Positions 26,511 through 35,855 of a DNA stretch of 64,000 bases are shown here, in pieces. The position numbers and the translations under genes are program-made. The notes under the pieces are model-generated. The model saw nothing but the letters and a program-made list of their open reading frames with translations. It was not told the DNA's origin and did no database searches. The DNA comes from Nitrospirillum pindoramense. Its GTDB lineage: Bacteria; Pseudomonadota; Alphaproteobacteria; Azospirillales; Azospirillaceae. Location of the stretch: NCBI RefSeq assembly GCF_007827955.1, contig NZ_VITR01000011.1, forward strand, positions 186,001 to 250,000, written 5' to 3'. Position 1 is the first letter of the stretch. Each line of letters starts with the position of its first letter.

Positions 26511-27775
26511 CTATGCTGCTGGAACACCGGGCGGAAACCTGGCCGGACACCACCACCTTTGATCCCCTGGCGATCCGCCGTCAGTTCCCCATCTTCGGGC
26601 GCAACCCCGGCCTGGTGTTCCTGGACACCGCCGCCAGCGCCCAGAAGCCGCGCGCCGTGATCGACGGCGTGGCGGAGTTCTATCGCACCGACTACGCCAA
26701 TGTGCACCGCGGCGTCTATGGCTTGAGCGCCCGGTCCACCGCCCGGTTCGAGGCGGCGCGGGAAACCGTGGCGCGCTTCCTGAACGCGGCCGACCCGTCG
26801 GAGATCGTTTTCGTGCGGGGCGCCACGGAGGGCATCAACCTGGTGGCCCAGTCCTGGGGGGCGGCCTTCCTGCGCCCCGGTGACCAAGTGGTGGTGTCGG
26901 AACTGGAACACCACTCCAACATCGTGCCCTGGCAGATGCTGCGCCAGCGCCTGGGCATCGAGCTGGTGGTCGCGCCCATCGGCGCCGATGGTGGCCTGGA
27001 CCTGGCGGCGTTCGAGCGCCTGCTGGGCCCGCGCACCCGCCTGGTGGCCATGACCCACCTGGCCAATGTCACCGGCCATGTCGTGCCGGTGGCGGAGGTG
27101 GTGCGTCTGGCCCACGTGCAGGGGGCCAAAGTGTTGCTGGACGGCTGCCAGGCGGTGCCGCGCCTGCCGGTGGATGTGCGGGCGCTGGGCTGTGACTTCT
27201 ATGTCTTCTCCGGCCACAAATGCTATGGCCCTACCGGCATCGGCGCGCTTTACGCCAAACGTGCGCTGCTGGACGCCATGCCGCCCTGGCAGGGCGGCGG
27301 GGACATGATCCGCACTGTCAGTTTCGCCGAGACGACCTATCAGGACGCCCCCCAGCGGTTCGAGGCGGGCACCCCCGACATCTCCGGCGCCATCGGCCTG
27401 GCCATGGCCGTGGATTTCATGGACAGCCTGGGCCGGGCCGCCATCCGCGATCATGAGGCGGCCCTGACCCGCTATGCCGAAGTGCTGCTGGCGGAGATCC
27501 CGGGCGTGACGCTGGTGGGGGCGGGGGGCCATCGGCTGGGGGCGCTGTCGTTTCTGGTGGACGGCATCCATCCCCATGACCTCGCCACCATCTTCGATCA
27601 GCACGACGTCGCCGTGCGGGCCGGCCATCACTGTGCCCAGCCGCTGATGGACCGCCTGGACCTGCCGGCGACGGCGCGTGCCTCCTTCGGGGTCTACAGC
27701 ACGGAAGGGGACGTGGACCGCCTGGCGGAGGCCATCCGCGCGGCGCAGAGGCTATTCGGCGCCGCGACCCGGTGA
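26507..27775 (+). CDS. sufS: SufS cysteine desulfurase
   Basis: A 422-residue group II cysteine desulfurase. PLP lysine in SGHKCYGPTGIG (about K238), active cysteine in RAGHHCAQPLM (about C376). It gives persulfide sulfur to SufU, encoded next. The start overlaps the sufD stop by 4 bp. This is the second desulfurase in the window besides NifS. Confidence 0.95.
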   Translation: MTMLLEHRAETWPDTTTFDPLAIRRQFPIFGRNPGLVFLDTAASAQKPRAVIDGVAEFYRTDYANVHRGVYGLSARSTARFEAARETVARFLNAADPSEIVFVRGATEGINLVAQSWGAAFLRPGDQVVVSELEHHSNIVPWQMLRQRLGIELVVAPIGADGGLDLAAFERLLGPRTRLVAMTHLANVTGHVVPVAEVVRLAHVQGAKVLLDGCQAVPRLPVDVRALGCDFYVFSGHKCYGPTGIGALYAKRALLDAMPPWQGGGDMIRTVSFAETTYQDAPQRFEAGTPDISGAIGLAMAVDFMDSLGRAAIRDHEAALTRYAEVLLAEIPGVTLVGAGGHRLGALSFLVDGIHPHDLATIFDQHDVAVRAGHHCAQPLMDRLDLPATARASFGVYSTEGDVDRLAEAIRAAQRLFGAATR

Positions 27776-27790
27776 AAAGGGGAGAGTCCC

Positions 27791-28255
27791 ATGGATTTGC
27801 GCGATCTCTACCAGGACATCATCCTGGACCACGGCCGCTCCCCCCGCAATTTCCGGGTACTGGCGGCGCCCAGCCATTTCGCCCACGGCCATAATCCGCT
27901 GTGCGGGGACAAGGTGACCATCTTCCTGCGGCTGGAAGGGGAGCGCATCGCGGAGGTCAGTTTCGAGGGCAAGGGCTGCGCCATCTCCACCGCGTCGGCA
28001 TCGCTGATGACGGAGATCGTGCTGAACAAGACGCTGGCGGAGGCGGAGGCCCTGTTCGGCCATTTCCATGGCACGGTGACCAGCGATACGGCGTCGGAAC
28101 TGCCCGACGCGCTGGTCGAGGACGGGGAGAGGCTGCAGCCCCTGGCGGGGGTCAAGGCTTACCCGGCGCGGGTGAAGTGCGCGACCCTGGCCTGGCACAC
28201 GCTGGAGGCGGCGCTGAATGGCGGCGGCCCGCCCGTGCCGGTGAAGACGGAGTAG
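27791..28255 (+). CDS. sufU: SufU-type sulfur-transfer/scaffold protein
   Basis: A 154-residue IscU-fold protein with conserved cysteines at about 38 (NPLCGD), 63 (GKGCAIS) and 130 (RVKCATL), and the inserted segment between the second and third cysteines that marks SufU rather than IscU. In SufU systems these residues bind zinc and accept sulfur from SufS. It lies 15 bp after sufS. It could also compensate for the missing N-terminal scaffold domain of the short NifU-like protein at 2651, which is inference. Confidence 0.92.
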   Translation: MDLRDLYQDIILDHGRSPRNFRVLAAPSHFAHGHNPLCGDKVTIFLRLEGERIAEVSFEGKGCAISTASASLMTEIVLNKTLAEAEALFGHFHGTVTSDTASELPDALVEDGERLQPLAGVKAYPARVKCATLAWHTLEAALNGGGPPVPVKTE

Positions 28256-28260
28256 GGGCC

Positions 28261-28620
28261 ATGGGCGTCATCCAGGAAGAACCGTTGTCGGCCGATCCAA
28301 GCGCGGATGAGGGCTCCCCGGCCTTGAAGGCGGCGGTGTTCGAGGCGCTGCGCGCCGTGCAGGATCCGGAGATTCCGGTCAATCTGGTCGATCTTGGCCT
28401 GATCTACCAGGTGCTGGTCCGCCGGGACGGCCTGGTCCAAATCGAAATGACCCTGACCACGCCCGCCTGTCCGGTGGCAACGATGTTGCCAGGCCAGGTT
28501 CAAAACCTGGTTTCGCTGGTGCCGGGCGTCAGCGTGGTGCTGGTCGATCTGGTCTGGGATCCGCCCTGGACGCGGGAACGGATGACAGAGACGGCCCGGT
28601 TGGAATTGGGGCTGATCTAG
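28261..28620 (+). CDS. sufT: SufT, MIP18/DUF59-family FeS maturation protein
   Basis: A 119-residue DUF59 (MIP18) domain protein: DPEIPVNLVDLGLIYQV near residue 38, TLTTPACPVA with the conserved cysteine near 77, and VVLVDLVWDPPW. SufT helps mature FeS proteins. An N-terminal extension of about 25 residues is acidic. It starts 5 bp after sufU and ends the operon. Confidence 0.92.
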   Translation: MGVIQEEPLSADPSADEGSPALKAAVFEALRAVQDPEIPVNLVDLGLIYQVLVRRDGLVQIEMTLTTPACPVATMLPGQVQNLVSLVPGVSVVLVDLVWDPPWTRERMTETARLELGLI

Positions 28621-28721
28621 CCTCGGCGGCTGCGAGGTTACCTTACAGTCGGAAAGCCGCTTACCATCCCCAGGAGAACCGCCGGCACACCCAACTCTTT
28701 GAATTTCCTCATATCATAGAT

Positions 28722-28736
28722 TGGCATGCTTCTTGC
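28722..28736 (+). promoter_or_regulatory. Sigma-54 promoter of hupSLEC
   Basis: TGGCAT-GCTTC-TTGC, a strong -24/-12 match, 61 bp before hupS. The region 28621-28721 has no TGT-N10-ACA, so an activator other than NifA is likely, probably the HoxA-type protein encoded at 41 kb. Confidence 0.87.
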
Positions 28737-28797
28737 CAAACTGTGTGGTGATGCGGGACGAGACAGCCCCGCCGGGGACGTTGGAGGAAATGCCGGA

Positions 28798-29901
28798 ATG
28801 GCGAGCGAGACGTTTTACGAGGTGATGCGCCGGCAGGGCATCACCCGGCGAAGCTTCACCAAATTTTGCAGCCTGACGGCCGCGGCGCTGGGCCTGGGCC
28901 CCTCCTACGCCCAGGCCATCGAAACCGCCATGGAGACCAAGCCGCGCATCCCGGTGCTGTGGCTGCACGGCCTGGAATGCACCTGCTGCTCGGAAAGCTT
29001 CATCCGGTCCGCCCATCCCCTGGCCAAGGACGTCATCCTGTCGATGATCAGCCTCGACTATGACGATACCATCATGGCGGCGGCGGGCTTCCAGGCGGAA
29101 TCCATCATCGATGAGACCATCGAGAAGTATAACGGCAACTTCATCCTGGCGTGCGAGGGCAACCCCCCGCTGAACCAGGAGGGGATGAGCTGCATCATTG
29201 GCGGCAAGCCGTACCTGGAACAGTTGAAGAAGGCGGCCGACCACTGCAAGGCCATCATCAGCTGGGGTAGCTGCGCCAGCTGGGGCTGCGTCCAGGCGGC
29301 CCGGCCCAACCCCACCCAGGCCACCCCCATCCACAAGGTGCCCGGCCTGCCGGCCAAGCCCATCATCAAGGTCCCCGGCTGCCCGCCCATCGCCGAGGTC
29401 ATGACAGCGGTCATCGCCTATATCCTGACCTTCGACCGCTTCCCGGAACTGGACATGCAGGGCCGGCCGAAGATGTTCTATTCCCAGCGCATCCACGACA
29501 AGTGCTACCGCCGCCCGCACTTCGATGCCGGCCAGTTCGTGGAAAGCTTCGATGATGAGGGGGCGCGCCGCGGCTACTGTCTTTACAAGGTTGGCTGCAA
29601 GGGCCCGACCACCTACAACGCCTGCTCCACCGTGCGCTGGAACGGGGGCCTCAGCTTCCCCATCCAGGCCGGCCATCCCTGCATCGGCTGTTCCGAAGAC
29701 GGCTTCTGGGACAAGGGCGGCTTCTATGAACGCCTGAGCGATGTCCATGGCTTCGGCATCGAGGCCAACGCCGACAAGATCGGCGGCACGGCCGCCGGCA
29801 TCGTCGGCGCCGCCGCCGCGGTGCACGCCGCGGCCAGCGCGGTCAAGCGCGCCCGCTCCAACAGCAGCGGTGCCAACGATAAGAGAGAGGGACGGGACTG
29901 A
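28798..29901 (+). CDS. hupS: HupS, uptake [NiFe]-hydrogenase small subunit
   Basis: A 367-residue small subunit carrying three FeS clusters that pass electrons from H2 to the cytochrome b. The N-terminus has a twin-arginine signal (RRSFTKF, about residues 17-23). Cluster cysteines start with LECTCCSE, then [16 protein letters not shown] and the distal/medial motifs HDKCYRR and HPCIGCSE. The C-terminus has a hydrophobic Ala-rich helix (about 325-350) anchoring it in the membrane. TTGGAGGAA precedes the start at 28798. It overlaps hupL by 1 bp. Confidence 0.97.
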   Translation: MASETFYEVMRRQGITRRSFTKFCSLTAAALGLGPSYAQAIETAMETKPRIPVLWLHGLECTCCSESFIRSAHPLAKDVILSMISLDYDDTIMAAAGFQAESIIDETIEKYNGNFILACEGNPPLNQEGMSCIIGGKPYLEQLKKAADHCKAIISWGSCASWGCVQAARPNPTQATPIHKVPGLPAKPIIKVPGCPPIAEVMTAVIAYILTFDRFPELDMQGRPKMFYSQRIHDKCYRRPHFDAGQFVESFDDEGARRGYCLYKVGCKGPTTYNACSTVRWNGGLSFPIQAGHPCIGCSEDGFWDKGGFYERLSDVHGFGIEANADKIGGTAAGIVGAAAAVHAAASAVKRARSNSSGANDKREGRD

Positions 29902-31700
29902 TGCCCACGCTTGCGACACCCAACGGCTACCAGCTCGACACCAGCGGCAAGCGCGTCGTCGTCGATCCGGTCACCCGCATCGAGGGCCACATGCGCTGCG
30001 AGGTCAACCTCGACGGCGACAATATCATCCGCAACGCCGTGTCCACCGGCACCATGTGGCGCGGGCTGGAGGTGATCCTGAAGGGGCGCGACCCGCGCGA
30101 CGCCTGGGCCTTCACCCAGCGCATCTGCGGCGTCTGCACCGGCACCCACGCGCTGACCTCCGTGCGGGCGGTGGAAAACGCCCTGAACATCCAGATTCCG
30201 GAAAACGCCAACAGCATCCGCAATATCATGCAGCTGTCGCTGCAGGTGCATGACCATCTGGTCCACTTCTACCACCTCCACGCCCTGGACTGGGTGAACC
30301 CGGTCAACGCCCTGAAGGCGGACCCCAAGGCCACGTCCGAGCTGCAGCAGGCGGTCTCCCCCCATCATCCCAACAGTTCCCCAGGCTATTTCCGGGACAT
30401 CCAGACCCGCCTGCGCAAGTTCGTGGAATCCGGGCAACTGGGGCCGTTCAAGAACGGCTACTGGACCAACCCGGCCTACAAGCTGCCGCCCGAAGCCGAC
30501 CTGATGGCGGTGACCCATTATCTGGAGGCGTTGGACTTCCAGAAGGACATCATGCGGGTCCGCACCATCTTCGGCGGCAAGGACATCCATCCCAACTGGC
30601 TGGTGGGCGGCGTTCCCTGCGCCATCAACCTGGATGGAGACATGGCGGCCGGCGCCCCGGTGAACATGGCGTCGCTGAACTACGTCTCTTCCATCACCGA
30701 TCGCTGCATCGAGTTCGTGGAGAACGTCTACATTCCCGACATCATCGCCATCGGCGGCTTCTACAAGGACTGGCTGTACGGCGGCGGTTTGTCGAACAAG
30801 TCGGTGCTGGCCTACGGCGACATCCCCGACCGGGCCAACGACTATAGCCCGCGCAACCTGCTGATGCCCCACGGCGCCATCATCGACGGCAAGCTGTCGG
30901 AGGTGCACCCCGTCGACCTGACCGATCCCGAGCAGGTGCAGGAGTTCGTGCCGCACAGCTGGTACAAGTATCCGGACGAGAGCAAGGGCCTGCACCCCTG
31001 GGACGGCGTGACCGAGCCCCATTACCAGCTGGGCCCCAACGCCAAGGGCACCAGCACCAATATCGTGCAGTTGGACGAGGGGGCGAAGTACAGCTGGATC
31101 AAGGCGCCGCGCTGGCGTGGGCACGCCATGGAGGTGGGGCCGCTGGCGCGCTACCTGGTCGGCTACATGCAGGGCAATGTCGAGATCAAGGATCAGGTCG
31201 ACCGCACCCTGTCGGCGCTGAACGTGCCGCTGGACGCGCTGTTTTCCACCCTGGGGCGGACGGCGGCGCGCGCGCTGGAAGCGCAGTGGGCGGCGCGCAA
31301 GCAGCGCTATTTCCTGGACAAGCTGATCGCCACCATCAAGGCCGGCGACACCTCCACCGCCAACACGGCGAAGTTCGATCCCAAGACCTGGCCGTCCGAG
31401 GTCAAGGGCGTGGGCTTCACCGAGGCGCCGCGCGGCGCGCTGGCCCACTGGGTCCGCATCAAGGACGGCAAGATCGACAATTACCAGTGCGTGGTGCCCA
31501 CCACCTGGAACGGCAGCCCGCGCGACAACAAGGGCAATATCGGCGCCTTCGAGGCGTCGCTCATGAACACCAAGGTGGCCCGTGCGGAAGAGCCGGTGGA
31601 AATCCTGCGCACCCTGCACAGCTTCGACCCCTGCCTGGCCTGCTCCACCCATGTCATGGGGCCGGACGGGCAGGAACTGGCCGAAGTCAAAGTCCGCTGA
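29901..31700 (+). CDS. hupL: HupL, uptake [NiFe]-hydrogenase large subunit
   Basis: A 599-residue large subunit that holds the NiFe site. N-terminal ligand pair [10 protein letters not shown] near residue 77; C-terminal pair DPCLACSTH near 580, followed by about 15 residues (beginning VMGPDG) that HupD would remove after nickel insertion. [10 protein letters not shown] at the start is typical. It forms the periplasmic H2-oxidising dimer with HupS, recycling hydrogen made by nitrogenase. Confidence 0.97.
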   Translation: MPTLATPNGYQLDTSGKRVVVDPVTRIEGHMRCEVNLDGDNIIRNAVSTGTMWRGLEVILKGRDPRDAWAFTQRICGVCTGTHALTSVRAVENALNIQIPENANSIRNIMQLSLQVHDHLVHFYHLHALDWVNPVNALKADPKATSELQQAVSPHHPNSSPGYFRDIQTRLRKFVESGQLGPFKNGYWTNPAYKLPPEADLMAVTHYLEALDFQKDIMRVRTIFGGKDIHPNWLVGGVPCAINLDGDMAAGAPVNMASLNYVSSITDRCIEFVENVYIPDIIAIGGFYKDWLYGGGLSNKSVLAYGDIPDRANDYSPRNLLMPHGAIIDGKLSEVHPVDLTDPEQVQEFVPHSWYKYPDESKGLHPWDGVTEPHYQLGPNAKGTSTNIVQLDEGAKYSWIKAPRWRGHAMEVGPLARYLVGYMQGNVEIKDQVDRTLSALNVPLDALFSTLGRTAARALEAQWAARKQRYFLDKLIATIKAGDTSTANTAKFDPKTWPSEVKGVGFTEAPRGALAHWVRIKDGKIDNYQCVVPTTWNGSPRDNKGNIGAFEASLMNTKVARAEEPVEILRTLHSFDPCLACSTHVMGPDGQELAEVKVR

Positions 31701-31719
31701 TCCCAAGGAGACTGATCCC

Positions 31720-32301
31720 ATGAAGACGTTCATCACGAAATCGGTCCCCCGCGTCTCGGCGGCTGTCCTGGCGGCGGGCTTCATCACCACCCCGGCCTTG
31801 GCGCATCCGGGCCATGACGGTGGCTTCGCCGCCGGCATCGTGCATCCGCTCACGGGCCTGGACCATCTGGCCGCCATGGTGGCGGTCGGCCTGTGGGCGG
31901 CCACCCGGCCGGCGGCGCGGGCCTGGCAGGCGCCGGCGCTGTTCGTGGCCATGCTGGCGGTCGGCGCGGTGGCGGGCGTGGCCGGTGGCGCCTTCGCCCC
32001 GGTGGACACGCTGGCGGCGCTGTCGGTGACCCTGCTGGGCCTCATGTTGATCGTGGCCCCGCTGCTGCCCGACGCCGCGGGCCTGGGCCTCATCGCCCTG
32101 TTCGCCACGGTGCATGGTTATGCCCATGGCATGGAGGCGGGAGGCCATCTGCTGGGTTACTTCGCCGGCTTCATGGTGGCGTCGGCCCTGCTGCACGCCG
32201 CCGGTTGGCGCCTGGGCGGCGGCCTGCTGGCCACCCGCTGGGGGCGTCTGGCCTCTGGCCTGACCCTGGGCGCTGCGGGCCTCGCGCTCGCCGCGCTGTA
32301 A
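31720..32301 (+). CDS. hupE: HupE/UreJ-type nickel permease
   Basis: A 193-residue membrane protein with a signal-like N-terminus, the signature HPLTGLDHL (about residues 44-52), an HPGHD site and five to six hydrophobic segments ending in a glycine-rich helix. HupE proteins import nickel for hydrogenase. CCCAAGGAG lies upstream of the ATG at 31720; a longer frame begins inside hupL. Confidence 0.92.
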   Translation: MKTFITKSVPRVSAAVLAAGFITTPALAHPGHDGGFAAGIVHPLTGLDHLAAMVAVGLWAATRPAARAWQAPALFVAMLAVGAVAGVAGGAFAPVDTLAALSVTLLGLMLIVAPLLPDAAGLGLIALFATVHGYAHGMEAGGHLLGYFAGFMVASALLHAAGWRLGGGLLATRWGRLASGLTLGAAGLALAAL

Positions 32302-32314
32302 GGGGGGACGCGCC

Positions 32315-33052
32315 ATGAGCGAGGCCTCCCTGGGAACTCATAAAGTGGGAACGCACAAGGCGGGAGCCCATCAGGAAGAGGCGGTTTACGTCTATGAGGC
32401 GCCGGTGCGCTTGTGGCACTGGGCCAATGCCGCCGCCATCCTGGTGCTGTGTGTCACCGGCTATCTGATCGGCTCACCCCCGCCGTCCATTCATGGCGAG
32501 CCCAGCGCCCATTTCCTGTTCGGCTGGATCCGCTTCCTGCACTTCTCGGCGGGGCAGATCCTGGTCGTCGGCTTCGTCTTCCGCTTCTACTGGTCCTTTG
32601 TAGGCAACACCCACGCCCGCGAAATCTTCCGGCCGCCGGTGTGGCGCAAAAGCTTCTGGCTGGGCGTGATCCATGAGATCCGCTGGTACGCCATGCTGGA
32701 GCGCGAGCCCAAGAAGTATAGCGGGCACAACCCGCTGGCCATCCTGTCCATGCACGTCCTGTTCGTGTGGGGCACGCTGTTCATGATCGTCACTGGCCTT
32801 GCCCTGTATGGCGAGGGCCAGGGGCCGGGTTGGATCCACCGGCTGTTCACCAGCTGGGTCATCCCCCTGTTCGGGCAAAGCCAGACGGTCCACACCTGGC
32901 ACCACATGGCCATGTGGGTGATCGTGATCTTCGCCATCGTCCACATCTATGCCGCCGTGCGGGAGGACATCATGTCCCGCCAGTCCATCATCTCCTCGAT
33001 GTTCTCAGGCTGGCGCACCTTCCGCGACGGCGGGCCGACCGACGAACACTGA
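32315..33052 (+). CDS. hupC: HupC, hydrogenase cytochrome b subunit
   Basis: A 245-residue di-haem cytochrome b with four transmembrane segments. Haem histidines lie in VRLWHWANA (near 35), FLHFSAGQ, and the last helices with HVLFVWG and TWHHMAMW. It anchors HupSL and passes electrons to quinone. An N-terminal extension with a repeated THK/GTHK motif (about 25 residues) is somewhat longer than usual; a downstream start is not evident. Confidence 0.95.
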   Translation: MSEASLGTHKVGTHKAGAHQEEAVYVYEAPVRLWHWANAAAILVLCVTGYLIGSPPPSIHGEPSAHFLFGWIRFLHFSAGQILVVGFVFRFYWSFVGNTHAREIFRPPVWRKSFWLGVIHEIRWYAMLEREPKKYSGHNPLAILSMHVLFVWGTLFMIVTGLALYGEGQGPGWIHRLFTSWVIPLFGQSQTVHTWHHMAMWVIVIFAIVHIYAAVREDIMSRQSIISSMFSGWRTFRDGGPTDEH

Positions 33053-33076
33053 GGGCCAGGCAAGTTTCCAGTCAGG

Positions 33077-33102
33077 AAAGGGGGCTTCGCGGCCCCCTTT
33101 TC
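33077..33102 (+). terminator. Rho-independent terminator after hupC
   Basis: AAAGGGGG pairs with CCCCCTTT around a short TTCGC-type loop, followed by TTTTC. It would separate hupSLEC from the hupD operon, which has its own sigma-54 promoter. Confidence 0.75.
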
Positions 33103-33125
33103 TTGTCTGGATATCAATCTTCCGC

Positions 33126-33137
33126 TTTGGCGCCAAA
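33126..33137. promoter_or_regulatory. Palindrome before hupD, candidate activator site
   Basis: TTTGGCGCCAAA is a perfect 12-bp palindrome about 84 bp before the hupD sigma-54 site, in the position expected for an enhancer. It contains TTG-N4-CAA, close to the TTG-N5-CAA type reported for HupR. No NifA box is present here. Suggestive only. Confidence 0.3.
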
Positions 33138-33220
33138 CTGGAAAGAAACTATCCGGTTGGCGAGGCCGCGGCCAATGCCGGCGGCCAGGGGGGCAGCCAT
33201 TTCGGCGGTGAACGGTGCGG

Positions 33221-33235
33221 TGGCACGGCCCTTGC
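33221..33235 (+). promoter_or_regulatory. Sigma-54 promoter of hupD operon
   Basis: TGGCAC-GGCCC-TTGC, an exact consensus match with the same 15 bases as the nifT promoter at 14194. It lies 52 bp before the hupD GTG. Confidence 0.88.
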
Positions 33236-33287
33236 TCATTAGGTGTCCCAACGTCCGGCAAGTCGGATGACAGGGGAGTGAGAACGC

Positions 33288-34004
33288 GTGGAAGTGACAA
33301 CGGCAAGCGGGTCCCGCGTGCTGGTGCTGGGCATCGGCAACCTGTTGTGGGCTGACGAGGGGTTCGGTGTGCGGGCGGTGGAGCATATGCACCGCCACTA
33401 TGCCTTTCCCGCCAATGTTCGCCTGATCGACGGCGGCACCCAGGGCATCTACCTGGTCCAGGAAATCCGCGAAACCGACATCCTCGTCGTCTTCGATGCC
33501 GTCGACTATGCCCTGCCGCCCGGCACCCTGAAGCGGGTGGAGGGGGCGGAGGTGCCAAAGTTCCTGGGCGCCAAGAAAATCTCCCTGCACCAGACCGGCT
33601 TCCAGGAGGTGCTGGCCATGGCGGAGATGATGGGCGACGGTCCCACCCACCAGTTGTTGATCGGCGTGCAGCCGGTTGAGCTGGAGGATTTCGGCGGTAG
33701 CCTGCGACCGCAGGTCAAGGCCCAGATGGAGCCGGCCATCGCGCTGGCGCTGGACTATCTGGCGGGCTTCGGCATCGCCGCCACCCCGCGCCTGGTGCCG
33801 CTGCCGGCGGAGCAGGGGATTGGATCGCTGGAAATGATGCTGGAACGCTATGAGGCGGAGCGCCCAGACGAGGCGGCAGCCTTCCGTGGCGGCGACGCGC
33901 GGGTGCTGGGCGCCGGCGGCTGGGCCGGGCCGGCGGACTTCGAGGCGGAGATGCAAGCCCTGGTGGCGGGCCCCCTGGCCGGTGCCTCGGGGAGCGGCGC
34001 CTGA
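33288..34004 (+). CDS. hupD: HupD, hydrogenase maturation endopeptidase
   Basis: A 238-residue protease that removes the HupL C-terminal peptide after nickel insertion. Family motifs: VLGIGNLLWADEGFGVRAVE near residue 12 (with the nickel-binding Glu) and VFDAVDYALPPGTL near 68. It is longer than typical HupD (about 200) owing to a C-terminal tail rich in Gly/Ala. The start is GTG at 33288 with GGGGAG upstream. It overlaps hupF by 1 bp. Confidence 0.94.
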   Translation: MEVTTASGSRVLVLGIGNLLWADEGFGVRAVEHMHRHYAFPANVRLIDGGTQGIYLVQEIRETDILVVFDAVDYALPPGTLKRVEGAEVPKFLGAKKISLHQTGFQEVLAMAEMMGDGPTHQLLIGVQPVELEDFGGSLRPQVKAQMEPAIALALDYLAGFGIAATPRLVPLPAEQGIGSLEMMLERYEAERPDEAAAFRGGDARVLGAGGWAGPADFEAEMQALVAGPLAGASGSGA

Positions 34005-34321
34005 TGTGTGTCGGCATTCCCATGCAGGTGGTGGAGGCCGGCATCGGCCATGCCCGCTGCCGGTCCGGCGCGGAGATACTGACCATCGACACCAGCCTGG
34101 TGGGTGACGTCGCCCCGGGCACCTGGCTCATGACCTTTCTGGGTGCCGCGCGGGAGGTGATGAGCCCCGAGGCCGCCCAGCGGTCGCTGGCGGCGTTGGC
34201 CGCCCTGGAGGCTGTCATGCGGGGGGAGCCCGCCGATCTGGATGCCGCCTTCGCCGACCTGATCGGCCGCGAACCTCAATTGCCCGACCATTTGCGCCCC
34301 ATCCCGGAGCTTGAAGCATGA
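34004..34321 (+). CDS. hupF: HupF, HypC-family chaperone of the large subunit
   Basis: A 105-residue HypC/HupF protein beginning MCVGIPMQV, with the N-terminal cysteine needed for chaperone function. It holds HupL during maturation, reported especially for oxygen conditions. A second member, HypC, is encoded at 38.6 kb. It overlaps both neighbours (1 bp and 4 bp). Confidence 0.92.
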   Translation: MCVGIPMQVVEAGIGHARCRSGAEILTIDTSLVGDVAPGTWLMTFLGAAREVMSPEAAQRSLAALAALEAVMRGEPADLDAAFADLIGREPQLPDHLRPIPELEA

Positions 34322-34761
34322 GTGATGCACGCGATGACTTTTCCCCCCTGCTGCGCTCCGTCATGGGCCGGCGCGGCTATCAGGTGGTGGGGGAGGCGGA
34401 CCTGGCGGAGGTTTGCGCCGGCCAGCCGTTGGCCCTGCTGTTCCTGGCGGGGGATCACTGGCGGGTGGCGGAGAGCGATGACGTCGCCGCCATCCTGCCG
34501 GAACTGGACGATGCCATGGGCGGCCATGTCGTGCCGCTGATCGCCGCGCGGGCGGATGAGCGTGCGCTGCAGCGCCGCTTCCGCTTCGCCCGCTATCCCG
34601 CCTTGGTCTTCCTGCGTCTGGGGGACTATCTGGGCGCCATCGAAGGCATCCGCGACTGGGCGGATTACATGCGTGAGATCCCGGAAATCCTGGAGCGTGA
34701 ACCCAGCGTTCCCCCCGCCTTCCGCCTGCCCGCCGGCTGCGGCACCGACGCCGTGCATTGA
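34318..34761 (+). CDS. hupG: HupG, HyaE-like maturation protein
   Basis: A 147-residue HupG/HyaE-family protein with a thioredoxin-like fold (ALLFLAGDHWRVAES near 40, FRFARYPALVFLRLGDYLGAI near 85) but no CxxC. It is thought to act as a chaperone for the small subunit. It starts in the hupF stop (ATGA). Confidence 0.9.
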   Translation: MSDARDDFSPLLRSVMGRRGYQVVGEADLAEVCAGQPLALLFLAGDHWRVAESDDVAAILPELDDAMGGHVVPLIAARADERALQRRFRFARYPALVFLRLGDYLGAIEGIRDWADYMREIPEILEREPSVPPAFRLPAGCGTDAVH

Positions 34762-34773
34762 GGAGAGAGACTG

Positions 34774-35634
34774 ATGACTGATCCCATGGCCCTTGGCGGC
34801 GGTGGCCTGGTCGGGCCGGGCAGCCAGCCCGCGGACTTCGATGGCGGCCGGCTGGATTACATGGTCATGCCCGACGGCATGGCCGTCTTCTCCGCCGCCA
34901 ACGTGCCGGAGGCCGATGCCGCCCAGGCGCTGCCGCAGGGTGTCGCGGCGGGGGAGGCCATCCTGGCGGCCCTGAGCCGCATGGTGGACGGTGCCGGTCC
35001 GCAACGGGTGGACCTGACGCACCTGGACGGCGCCAACCTGGCCTTCGTCGACCAGTTGCTGGGCGAGGGCGAGGTGTCGGTGGTGTTCGGCACCGACGTC
35101 CAGGTTCAGGAATCCGTCCTGGCCGGGGTGTGGCGGGTACGGGAAAGTGACGGTAGCGGCCGGTGCCGGCGCGACTACGTCGATTGCGGTCCTTTCCCCA
35201 CCGGGCTGGTGGAGCGCGCCTTTGACGGCGCGCGGGCCCAGGCCATCCTGCCGGAAACGGCGCGTCCCAACATCTTCAACGCGCCGCCGCTGGTCGCCGA
35301 GATCAACGAGCATATCCCCCGCCTGGGTGCCGCTGGCGGGCCGGGCCATGTCATCAACCTGTCCCTGCTGCCCCATACCGAGGAGGACCTGGCCTTCCTG
35401 GATGAGGCGCTGGGGCGCGGCGCTCTGGTCATCCTGTCGCGCGGCTATGGCAACTGCCGCATCCGGTCGACGGGGACGCGCGGCTGCTGGTGGACGCAGT
35501 ACTTCAATTCCCAGGACACGCTGATCCTCAACAGCATCGAGATTTGCGCCCTTCCACAGGTGGCCTTGGCGGCGGCGGAGGACCTGGCCGATTCCGCTGA
35601 ACGGCTGGGCGAGATCCTGGAGATCTACCGGTGA
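34774..35634 (+). CDS. hupH: HupH, HyaF-like maturation protein
   Basis: A 286-residue HupH/HyaF protein. Recognisable segments are GEGEVSVVFG, RPNIFNAPPLVAEI (about residue 167) and SRGYGNCRIRSTGTRGCWWTQYFNSQ (about 223), the last strongly conserved in the family. It helps HupS maturation. The stop overlaps the hupI GTG start. Confidence 0.92.
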   Translation: MTDPMALGGGGLVGPGSQPADFDGGRLDYMVMPDGMAVFSAANVPEADAAQALPQGVAAGEAILAALSRMVDGAGPQRVDLTHLDGANLAFVDQLLGEGEVSVVFGTDVQVQESVLAGVWRVRESDGSGRCRRDYVDCGPFPTGLVERAFDGARAQAILPETARPNIFNAPPLVAEINEHIPRLGAAGGPGHVINLSLLPHTEEDLAFLDEALGRGALVILSRGYGNCRIRSTGTRGCWWTQYFNSQDTLILNSIEICALPQVALAAAEDLADSAERLGEILEIYR

Positions 35635-35855
35635 CGGATCATTTCTTCGCCGGATCGTTCGGGGGCGACGTCAGCAAGATCGGCCCCCGGACGAAGCTGG
35701 AGTGCAAGATTTGCTGGCATGTCTACGATCCGGCGGTGGGCGACACCTACTGGCAGGTGCCGCCGGGCACCCCCTTCGCCGACCTGCCGGAGCATTGGAC
35801 CTGTCCCGAGTGCGACAGCGCCAAGGCGGGTTTCATGGTGATGGCTGACGAATGA
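35631..35855 (+). CDS. hupI: HupI, rubredoxin
   Basis: A 74-residue rubredoxin with two iron-binding pairs, CKIC near residue 25 and CPEC near 58 (Cys-x2-Cys each), and a WTCPECD end pattern. Hydrogenase-linked rubredoxins support HupS FeS maturation in air. It starts with GTG overlapping the hupH stop (GTGA) and ends in the hupJ start. Confidence 0.93.
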   Translation: MTDHFFAGSFGGDVSKIGPRTKLECKICWHVYDPAVGDTYWQVPPGTPFADLPEHWTCPECDSAKAGFMVMADE

